This document shows, in pieces, positions 34,376 to 44,200 of a DNA stretch of 64,000 nucleotides. Both the position numbers and the translations under genes were made by a program. The stretch comes from Schizochytrium sp. TIO01. Lineage: Eukaryota > Sar > Bigyra > Thraustochytrida > Thraustochytriidae. Where the stretch lies: the NCBI GenBank assembly GCA_004764695.1, contig SMSO01000007.1:832001-896000 (forward strand). Reading direction: 5' to 3'. The first letter of the stretch is position 1, and the number at the start of each line of letters is the position of its first letter. The notes under the pieces are model-generated. The model ran no database searches. It worked only from the letters and a program-made list of their open reading frames with translations, and was not told the DNA's origin.

Positions 34376-34606
34376 CAAAAGAAAAGAGAAAAGAGAAGAA
34401 AAGAAAAGAGAAGAAAAGAAAAGAGAAGAAAAGAAAAGAGAAGAGAAGAAAAGAGAAGAGAAGAGAAGAGAAAAGAACAGAAAAGAGAAAAGGAAAAAGA
34501 GGAAAGGAAAAGAAAGAAAAAAGAAGAAAGGAAAAGAAAAGAAAAGAAAAGAGAAAAGAAAAGAGAAGAAAAGAAAAGAGAAGAGAAGAAAAAAGAAAAG
34601 AGAACA
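34376..34606. repeat. Polypurine tract of AAAAG/AGAAG units
   Basis: Over roughly 230 bases the plus strand is almost entirely A and G (one C, in AAAAGAACAG), built from AAAAG, AGAAG and AGAGAAG units. All frames read as Lys/Arg/Glu on plus and Phe/Leu/Ser on minus, so the open frames are trivial. Such homopurine-homopyrimidine mirror-like DNA can form triplex (H-DNA). Confidence 0.95.
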
Positions 34607-35129
34607 ATGTAAGAGAGAAGAGGGCAGATTCGACCACGATCGATCAATCAATCATCATCAACCAAGAGTTTCGTGATAAAGGCTCCTTCTTCAAGGCCGT
34701 GGGCTCCTCCAGCTCCGGGCGTCTGGGCGGCGTGCAGCTTTGATTAGGTCAGGCCAGGCCAGGCCGATCCAAGGCACCTTGGTCACCTCGCAGCCAGCCC
34801 TTTGGGGCTCCTCGAGCAAGATGGCGCAATGCAATTTGCAAGCGCAAACAATAATGCAAGAATCGTAGAGCGGTAACACTCGCTACTGCCATCGCTAGCG
34901 CACAGGTACAAAGGGTACAAAGGGACCCAGCCACTCATTTGCCTCATCTATCTCATTTCATCTGATCTAATCTCTGGTTCTTCGCGGCGTCTGCGCCCAC
35001 GATCGTCGAGAAGGCAGGCAGGTCCCTCCCTGCCCAGCATCGAGTCTTATGTGCTTGCTCGTCTCCTCCTGCGATCTCCAAGAAGCGCCGGGTTCTCTCA
35101 TTCATGCCATATCTTGACCATGTGCAGAA
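34607..35129. other. Spacer between two repeat arrays
   Basis: Nothing gene-like is seen. AGGCC-type repeats occur near 34747-34765. Confidence 0.5.
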
Positions 35130-35396
35130 CATTCATAATTCATATATTCATAATTCATATATTCATAATTCATATATTCATAATTCATATATTCATAATT
35201 CATTATAATTCATTCGTTCATACATTCATACATTTTCATAATCATACATTTTCATAATTCATTATAATTCATTCGTTCATACATTCATACATTTTCATAA
35301 TCATACATTTTCATAATTCATACATTTTCATAATTCATCATTCATACATTTATCATTCATACATTCATAATTCATACATTCATTCATTCATCATTC
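35130..35396. repeat. TTCATAATTCATATA / TTCATACA repeat array
   Basis: A ~15-bp unit (TTCATAATTCATATA) occurs about five times, followed by degenerate ATTCATACATTTTCATAA units. It is AT-rich and non-coding. Confidence 0.9.
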
Positions 35397-36191
35397 ACAC
35401 TCCGCAGTACTGCGCAGATAGCGATAATGCCTAGCAGTGCACTCTACGAAGTCAGCGGTACCCGGACGATCTGTACTGCATTCCGGGACCTAACGTCCGC
35501 CTCCACAGAAGTTCTTCTGCCGCGGCCTGAGCTCGAGACCCTCTGGGCCGAGCCGTGCCATGCCGTGCAAAGCCCATGCATGCATGGATATCCCGGCAAA
35601 CCTCGCCGGGCGTAGCTTCGAGAGAGCCGTCGAGCCTAGCGCCAACCCGACCCCCCCCCCAAAAAAAATAAGAAACGAGCTCCAACTCCAACCAACCCGA
35701 ACTTCGAACATTGGTTTGCAATTTCAACATTCTTTCTTTCACTGCAGTTGCAACAATAAACGAACTCACCTCCGCAAAGGTGAGCACCACCCTACCACCC
35801 CACCTAACCTTTACTGTACCCACACCTCCTCCAAAGAAAAGGTTTCTGGTAATGACGCTCCATTTTGTAACCACGGCGCACTCCTACCCGATCCCTATAC
35901 AAACCATATATATGGTTACCAGGTCCTAATAGTCGCTAGCCCCCCGAGGTTTTCGTGGCTCGGCTCACCGGAGCGCTAGCGGCGCGTAAGCACTGCTAGC
36001 GGGTCCCTGGGCAAACGCTGTATTTGTATACGAAGACAGACAGCGACGATGAAGAAAAGGCTTTGTTGGTGTAGGAATTGGTGGGTGGACAATCTGTATC
36101 TTGGATAAAGGCTGTAACGTGACCGATGGGCTGTTTGGTCTGTTCGTTCGTTGCGGCGAGTTGAGCACCATCGATCAATAAACGAATGAAT

Positions 36192-36221
36192 CCATCAATC
36201 AATCAATCAATCAATCAATCC
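36192..36221. repeat. (ATCA)n tetranucleotide microsatellite
   Basis: About seven tandem ATCA units. Confidence 0.95.
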
Positions 36222-36401
36222 TGGCAAATGTAATAGCTAGGAGTGCGGCTAACGTAAAAGCTAGCCGTCGAGGCCGTCGTAGATACCGGTTAACGGTACA
36301 GGTACCCCTGAGCGTGTCTCTCAAAGGCATAGTATGGCTAGCTGACTCTTAGGCAGCCGCTGAGAAGCTGGGAGCGCAGAAAATCATACCGTGGGCGCCT
36401 T

Positions 36402-36426
36402 TGCTCTGCTCTGCTCTGCTCTGCTC
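36402..36426. repeat. (TGCTC)5 pentanucleotide repeat
   Basis: Five perfect TGCTC units. Confidence 0.95.
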
Positions 36427-37619
36427 GCCCTGCTCTGCGCCGGCGCCAGGGAGGGCTGAGGCCGCTCGGCTGAGGGAAGGGGTGGCGCGGGAGAGGGCCA
36501 GTGAGAGGCAGGAGCTGCGGCGCAGCAGGCTGCGGCTCCGATCGAGCGCAGAGCCACGGGCGCTCGCTCGCTTCGTACTAGAGCCATCCATCATCCGCGG
36601 TTGCGATTATGACTTTGATACGGGTTTTGCAGGGCCCAGGAAGCGCTCCCCGCGTTCCCAGGCGGGAACTTGCGGAACTTGCGGAACGGGTGGAACTGAA
36701 GAAGAAGCGTCAGAGGGTGAGGACTTTTCCTACCTTACGAGGCACCCTCGCCGTCGTCCGAATCTGCAGAGTCCCCTCTGCGACCACTGGGGGAACTGGC
36801 GGGGCGTGGAGGGGCGGCCACTGGGCCCTTGTCCTCCTCAGCCTTATGGAACCATTCCCCTCAGGAGGAGGCTGGGGAATGTTGAAGGGTTTGGGCTTAC
36901 CTCACCACAGCGACCAGAACATAAAATGCTTGTAGAGGTGATACACTGGAATCTTGAGTCAAGAGCCAAAGATATTATAGGGGCCGTGACGCCAGTGGTC
37001 CCTCACTGCGCACGTGCAAATATTCCAGTGGGGTTGGTTGCAGTGGCGCGTCTCACAACGCCACTGCCCACAGCTGATTTCCTCGCGCTCCATCCACAGA
37101 CCCTCTTTGCGCCCCTCGCTTGGGTAAATAAATAGCTATCCATCCTCGCGAGAACGCTGAGCCTTGGAGCGCCGCCGGGTCAGCACAGGTCCCGCACCCG
37201 TCGCCTCGAAGGACGCCCTCCCCCTCCGCCGTGCTCCCCTCGCAGAGTTCCGGGCGCCCAGACCCTCTTTCTTCCGGTCTCTGGTCCCAGATCTGAAGAT
37301 CGTCTCATCGTGCTCAAACAAACAAAGATTCAAACCATCCATCCATCCATCGTACGTACATCCAGCCGCCCTCCCGCACCCCAGGCCTAAGCAGGAGCCG
37401 GAGGCCCGCCGGGTCGGTAGAGGAGTGCCAAGCGTCCGAGCGCAGGCGCGGCGGTCCGTGGAGCGAGAGGTCGTGAGGCGCTGGTGCAGCGGCATCCTTC
37501 ATAGTTGTCTTCGCGACGTCGTAATCTCTCTTCTCTTCCTTTCTCTTCTTTTCTCTTCGTTCCTTCAGTTCGGAACACCTGCTACCTTTACAGGTAGATA
37601 GGTTGATATTGTTCGTTCT

Positions 37620-37642
37620 ATTGTTCTGTTCTGTTCTGTTCT
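37620..37642. repeat. (TTCTG)n pentanucleotide repeat
   Basis: Four tandem TTCTG units with partial flanks. Confidence 0.9.
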
Positions 37643-37696
37643 GAGGACTGTGGTTGTTCGTTCTTCTTTTGTTGAGGTTTTCGATTTCTTCGGATT

Positions 37697-37712
37697 TCTT
37701 TCTTTTTTCTTT

Positions 37713-37759
<47 letters not shown>

Positions 37760-37760
37760 G
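37697..37760. repeat. (CTTT)n tetranucleotide microsatellite
   Basis: About thirteen CTTT units follow a short impure start; CTTT-rich sequence continues to about 37800. Confidence 0.95.
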
Positions 37761-38667
37761 TGTTTCTTTTCTTTTTCGTTTCCTTCTTTCTTTCTCTCTT
37801 TGTTTTTCCAATCAGGGTACAACTTTTAACTGTAAAAGGAAAGAAAAAGACTGCTCGGGATAGAAAGGAAGAAAGAAAGAGGGAGAGAGAGAGAGATAGA
37901 GAGAGAGGGAGAAGATAGTAATAGAAGCAGGAGAAGCAAGAAAGGATTCGCTTAGTCAGGTAGTTAGTCTCTTCCTTCCTTAGTTCTCCCTTGGCTTCTC
38001 TGTTTTCTGCTTTCTTTTCTTCACTCGTTCTCTCTGTATTATCTGCGTCTCTGTCTTTCTTTTGGAGAAAGAATTCGACAGAGAGAGAGAGAGATTGGAA
38101 GAGAGCAAAGGTTCGAGGCAGAGAAAAGAGAGAAAGAAAGTTTTTCTTTCTTTCTTTCGCTTTTCTTTCGCTTTTCCTAGCGAAGCGCCCCCCCCCACAG
38201 CCGGGAGAGACTTACTGGATCGAGGCTATCCTTTACTCGCACCCACAGCCGCGCCGAGAACAAGCTGGAAGACCCGCGGGGGAAAAAAGACACCCCTTTA
38301 CTGCGAAACAAAGACACAAGCACAACCGCTCTACGCCTCCAACCACTCGCGCCCGCCCCACAGTAGCCCACAGGGTACCACAGCGGCCGCCCGTGGAAGG
38401 TACCGGTACCGTATAGAAGGACTCAGCCTCGTGCGGTCGAGCGGTGACAGCACAGGTAATACAGGGCGGTAGCAGTCGCCGTAAGCGAGCGCAGCAACGA
38501 CCGCGACGCCGTTGGCCGCACGGGGAGCGGCTCACGGATAGCGGAGGTCGCCGGAGAGGGCTCCTGCGATCCTGGCTGTGCTGCTCGGAGCTTTCTCTGT
38601 GCTTTGAGCTTAGGTTTGCCGTGGAAGACGCCGGATTTGAAGGTCTTGAGTGGATCTTGACAGCAAG

Positions 38668-39920
38668 ATGACGCGTGAAGACCTTGATCAGAGCGGCAAC
38701 AGTGCGGCGACGGGAACGCCTTCAGGCAAGGAAAGCCCTGAGTGCGCGGACCCCAGTGGAACAAATGCTAGCTTGCACTACCCTCACCCCAAGGCCTACT
38801 GCGTAGAGTTTCAAAGCAAGTATGGCACCCTCAAGGGTATTGAGAACGAGTGGGCTGCAGTCCCACCGAATGGCTCGTGCGAATGGGAGAATCAGCAACA
38901 CGGAAGAGGACATCACCTCAAGGTTGTGATCCGCAACCCCAAGGTCAACACCACCCTCGCGATGAGGCTTGTCTATGAGGATGGAACTCCGGCACCCGCG
39001 TTCACTCGGAACAAGTCTGGCCAGAAGAAGAGCACCATGCTGGTGGGCATTGACTCGCGAGAATGGAGATTGGGTTTCTCCTGGGCCAACGTTCGAAGGG
39101 AAGGCCCTCGCAAGTGGCATGCCGCGGCGACTTGTCGCATCGTGGTCGTGGAGCCTGACGCGACTCCCTTTTGCGAAATCCGCATGAACGAAGAGCTTGT
39201 GGTCACCGTACCCGCAGGTGTGGACATCATCGTTCCCATCCGCATCGAGGTGCTCTCTGCCGTCAAGGGTGCCAGCAACTTCAGCCGCTATGCTGTGCAC
39301 TGCTTTGAAACCAACATGACTAACCCATCAGCGCCGGCCTCGCCACTTGCTGGAGGGTGGTCCTGGGTTTCACCAAATGTTTTAGTGGAGGCCAAATGGC
39401 TCCCAGCTGCGCCTGTGCGAATCCACAACAAACAGCGTTTTGGAACATTTAGGAACGGTATGACACGTAGCTCCTCGTCAGGAACTCTGTCGCATTCGCA
39501 TGATGCCGAAGTCGATGACCCCGTGTACGGTCCCAACGGGTCCGTTAACTCCAACGGCGGCAAGAAGTCCTCCACGGGCTCTGCCACGACACCCCCGTCT
39601 CTGCGGGTCCCTGGGCGCACCGGAGGACCCTGCGGCTACGAGGACTTCCTGCAAGCCGTCACAGTAGTCCAGTCCTTCCTCGCTCAAGATCCCATGTCCC
39701 GAGACATCTCCACGAATGGCCAAGTTGACATGACAGTACAAGATCTGCAGTGTGCAGTGTCCAAGTACCTCTTGCAGCGCAGGATTTGCATGCAGCAGAC
39801 ACCCTCTGCCCATGCACACCCACACCACGTCCAGTTCCCGCAAACTGGTTTCGGTGTAAACCCCGTTTATTTCGGCGGCGCCGGAACTGCTAGCGCTTAC
39901 GGACAACTCTTTAATTCTAT

Positions 39921-39953
<33 letters not shown>

Positions 39954-40509
39954 ACAGCAAAGCGCCCAGGTTCAGCAAACTCTTGCTCGAGGACGAGCGG
40001 TAGCAGCCGCTGCTGCCGCAGCGGTGTCTAGTGCACCGCAGGCAAAGCGCAAGCCGGCAAACGCTGCTGGCCCCGACTCGAAAAAGGTCAAGGCTACCGC
40101 CAAACGCCGCACGTCATCCTCGTCTGCCGCGACAGCAGCAGTGGCGGCAGCAGCAGCTGCCGCAGCCGCGGCTGCAACTTCTGGCACAACGACTGTGCCA
40201 AAGCAACCACCTGCAGGCAAGACTCTGCTTTCGAATACCGTTACCAAGGCCGAGGATCTTCCCAAAGATGTGCTTAGTAGCCCTCCGCGGGGCCCGAAGG
40301 TCTCGCCGTTGCCGCCTAATGTCATGGCAACCCTTGCTCTGCCCAGCTCGGCTGATGGAGTTGCATCCCTGGTGGAAATGAGCAAGGGCTTCCGCTCCGA
40401 TCAATTTAAAGACAATGCCTTATTCAGGCACGGCGCCTTCAGCGCTTCGTCGTTTCCTATGGGCGTGGACTTGCTAGCCCAGGCTGCCGAAGTCGCCAGG
40501 CACGACTAA
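38668..40509 (+). CDS. Nuclear-type poly-Q/poly-A protein with an unrecognised N-terminal domain
   Basis: A 613-residue protein starting at the ATG at 38668; six more in-frame codons upstream begin with GTG. Residues ~35-220 look globular, a mix of beta strands with conserved-looking tryptophans (KAYCVEFQSKYGTLKG, CEWENQQHG, GIDSREWRLGFSWANVRREG, KWHAAATCRIVVVEP, VPIRIEVLSAVKGASNFSRY). I do not recognise the fold. A second compact stretch, GGPCGYEDFLQAVTVVQSFL, lies near 320. The C-terminal half is low-complexity: poly-Gln at ~418-433, poly-Ala at ~446-455 and ~490-505, and basic patches (KRKPANA, SKKVKATAKRR) that look like a nuclear localisation signal. The layout resembles transcriptional regulators, which is inference. 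The CAG/CAA and GCN runs are likely length-variable. The minus strand also stays open in places because of the repeats. Confidence 0.8.
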
Positions 40510-41278
40510 ATCTCAGAAATCCTGTCGTGGCACTTCGCCCATGCCTATAACCTTCTCTCTGTGTTGCCTGCCTGCCTACATGCCTCTCTGAGGACAAAAA
40601 TTTCCTATGATGTTCTCTAGCTGGCAACCACAATTTATGCTACTACGGTCGCTGCACCCACCCGATCTCTAGCTCGGGGGATCTCTGTCTTGTGGCAACT
40701 TATTTCTGTGCGTCTTCCGCCACATTCCGTTGACAAGAGAGCATGCAATGCTGCATCCCTACTTTCTCTTCCCGTCCTTCTTCTACCGCCAGCAGCTAGT
40801 GTAGCTGCTTGATAACCTGATAGCTATGAGAGAGCCTCCCCACCAAGCGATGTTTTTCTTGCGTGGGGTTTTCCAACTTAGACCACCCTGTTTCTGCTCT
40901 CCCATTTGGTTCTTGAGAAAGTAACCCTGACGAACAAAACAAAACAAAATTTAGTATCACAACAACAACAACTACAACACATTTCTTTCCATGAGTGAAT
41001 GATTGAACGATTGATGATGATGATGGAGATGGTGATACCAATTCTCTTTTTTCACCTCCACACCTCATTGACCCTCCTCTTTTTACACGAAGATCAATCA
41101 ATGATCAACTCAATAGCACTTTGCCGCACCACCTAAGACAGGCAGAGTAATAATATTGATGATGCCGATGATGAACTACACAAACTATGATGATATCTGA
41201 CAACAAACAAGAGCATTTGACCGACGACAACCCGAATCAATTCCCTCCTTAAAAAAAAAATCAAAATATATAGTTGAG
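40510..41278. other. Convergent spacer
   Basis: 3' flanks of the poly-Q gene and of CFAP74. No gene is seen; GATGAT/ACAACA-rich simple sequence occurs near 40955-41030. Confidence 0.5.
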
Positions 41279-44200
41279 TTAGTTTCCCTTTTTTACTAAG
41301 TTTTTACGAAGAACGATGCGCACCTTACGGCTGGCCTGATTATCCATAGTAAGAACACAATCAACAATGTGTTCACCAATGCTGCCGGGACGATCGATTT
41401 GTAAGGCCAAGGTCAAGGTCACCTTTTCGCCTGGCTTAAGGGCGCCCTTAGGCTTGTCTGCAACTATTGTTTCAGGCGTGCGCACAATTTCATAGCTTCC
41501 ACCACGAGTTGTTGAGCAAGATCCGACGACAATGCGAATTGTCTTGCCGTCAGAAGTATCATCGAAACATCCAACTAAGGTATAGTTTGAGAGGGCAGTA
41601 CCTGCTGAAAATGCAAACTCATTAGCAATACGATCGCGCGGAGCAACCATTCCAACATCAGCCATCCGAGCAAATATGGGATGACTCCAGGCACGACCTT
41701 GAAATCGCAGAGTGTGTTTTCCAATCTGATTTGGGACGTCGACTTCAAAAACACCGAAATGCCCACTGAGACGCTCTTGATCTGGCTCGAAACGAATTTG
41801 AACCTGACGGTTTTCCATTGCAGGGATGCTTGCCTTCTGTTGACCAATCACAAAAACATCTCTCCCCCCAAGGTTTCGAGGGATATTCGCCACCGGGGCC
41901 ACCTTTATTGCGTAGTCAAGGCCAAAGACACTTTTATTCTGAAGATATACATTTTGAGTAGACGACTCGTGAACTAAAACGTCTCCAAAATCGACGACTT
42001 GATCACTTGAAAACATGTTATCGATTCCTTGGCTATTCTCGGAACCATCTGCTGGGTTTTGCAATGAAACACTCAGCTTAGGGCTAACTCCCTCTCCGCA
42101 CAACAGAATATCAAGTTTTGCAGCTTGGCTTCGGATTGTAAATACCTCCTGGAAAGTGCGGTTAGATGATGGGGTGAATTTGATGTTCACAGCATGCGAG
42201 CCATTTACAGGAATATCTCGCAAAGCATTCACCATCATGAATGGACCAACCGGGTTTAAGCTATCCAAAGTTAAATGCGCCATAGTATTGCCAAAGTTGC
42301 GAATGCGCAGCACGAGCGTCTTGGAGTGACCCACCGCCACCTGAGAGAAACGCAGTTCGTCCTGATCTGCAACCAAGTCCGAGTCCACATGCACAGCGTT
42401 CACTTGTAAAGCTAACGGGACCTCGAAGCCCCGAACATGGCAACGCATGAGCCACTCGCAATGTTTACTCCAAGGTTCCCCTTCATCTGGGTTACTCCAA
42501 ACCACGGAGCCTACTTCTGGCGGAATCTCAAATGGATTTTTCTCCTCAGAACTTGCAGCATTGCTGGTTTCATCTGCTACGCCTACCTCTTCATTATTCT
42601 CTGTTGCTGATGCTTCAGTCTCGTTACCATCACCATCTGCAATTGCCTCCGGGTGAGACACGGCATTGGCAAAGGGGCCATCTTTCTCGGATGGTGCTGT
42701 CAACTCAACTTCGATACGAACAACCTCACCAGGATTTAATCTTCCAACCTGCGGGCTGACATGCAACCCATGTGAAAACTTCTTCAGAGGTAAGACGATG
42801 TGGAAGTCTCGAATTTCACGCGACGTGTTTGTCAAGAAGAGACTTTGCGTACGCCGTGTACCTAGAGCGCATGTGTTAAAAGCAACAAGAGTTTGCGAAA
42901 AATGAAGAGGTGGGTCCAATCCAACACCTTTACAAGGAATTTGAAAAGTACGATTAAGACTGGTACGCAGAGTCAAAGAAAAAGCGTACTCGACTGCCGA
43001 AGACGGGCTAAAAATTACCTGCGAAATGATTCTTTCTTTGGGCAAAAGAGTTCCAAAACCATTTGATGGCTCCACACTAACCTGAGGGCGAAGCTTGACA
43101 AAACCAAAACGTTGAGGTAACAAACTAGTGTTTTCTAGCACTAGCGGGCGTTGAACCGACTGTGTAGTGTAGCAAAAGCCAAAGTCAAGGGTGGCAGGAG
43201 AAAGTGCAATCTCACCTGATGTGAGGGTAGCGACTAGAGCTAGTTTTACAGGGAGTACCTGCTCCGGGACATGGATGTTGATGGGAATACTCACCCGAAG
43301 GATTTGACCAAACGTTGCATCTTCTTCCCGTGTGCAGTTATTCGTTTGTGTGCACCAATCGACAATTGCCTGGGAAGGCCGAACCTTAATCTGTACGTCG
43401 AACGAACCATCTTTTGCTCCATCCCTGGCCTGCACAAACCCCATGTCCGGTAAGAATTCGATACAGTCACGCAAAGGTTTTGGTGGTGAAATCTCTGCAC
43501 GTAATGCGACACTGCCCCGATTTCGCAAAACCAGTTTGTTTCTGTACAATTTGCCAAACACGCAACATTGGAAATCAAGTTTCGACGAGGCAGCGTAAAT
43601 TGGCACCTTGCTTGTGGCGGCCACAATTGTACAATGGACATGCTGGCCATCCTTGAAAATAATCTCAAGTGTTTTGCTTATTTCTACAGGACTATCTTCC
43701 TGAGGTCCATAGGTGATACTCATATTTGTCTCATCATAGCCAGTTAACTCGAATTTTACGGGTTCACCCATGGTGAGATCCTTAGAATCATAGCAGTCTC
43801 CTCCTAGTGAGAATGAACAAGGAAGAGCTCCTTCGTTTGCAATCTTTAGCACTAAGGTCTTCGTCTCGCCATGAACCACTGTGCCAAAATCCAGGGTTGA
43901 TTTCGAGAGTGCTGGAATTGTTTTGCGCTTGGTGCATTTAATGGGAACGTTGAATGGTCCAGTGTTGGCCAAAAATGGAAGATTTGCGACAATGTCCTCG
44001 TTCACCTTTGGTTCAAAGTCAACGCGAATTCTGCATGTAAGTCCAGCACTCATTCTACCTGGTTTTTCATATGTCACAGTAAAAAAGTTCTTAATGTCGT
44101 CGGGAAGCTCGAGAAGCTTAAAGCTGTTGAATGTGTATGATACATTTGTCAAGGTAAATGTTTTTGAATAGGACTCACCAACAATAAAGTCTTTGTAATG

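Larger units (their letters stand above)
35397..38667. other. Repeat-rich spacer upstream of the poly-Q gene
   Basis: No gene is supported. A plus-strand frame is open from 36401 to 37135 but starts without ATG (see rejected items). Several microsatellites are listed separately. The last ~500 bases before 38668 are GC-rich and probably contain the promoter and 5' UTR of the following gene. Confidence 0.45.

Noticed and set aside
34310-34676. Lys/Arg/Glu-rich and Phe/Leu/Ser-rich open frames on both strands
   Set aside because: A pure purine tract has no stop codons by composition; all three frames per strand are open.
36401-37135. Plus-strand open frame of 244 codons
   Set aside because: It begins with TTG inside a TGCTC microsatellite, has no ATG for most of its length, overlaps other open frames and shows no recognisable domain.
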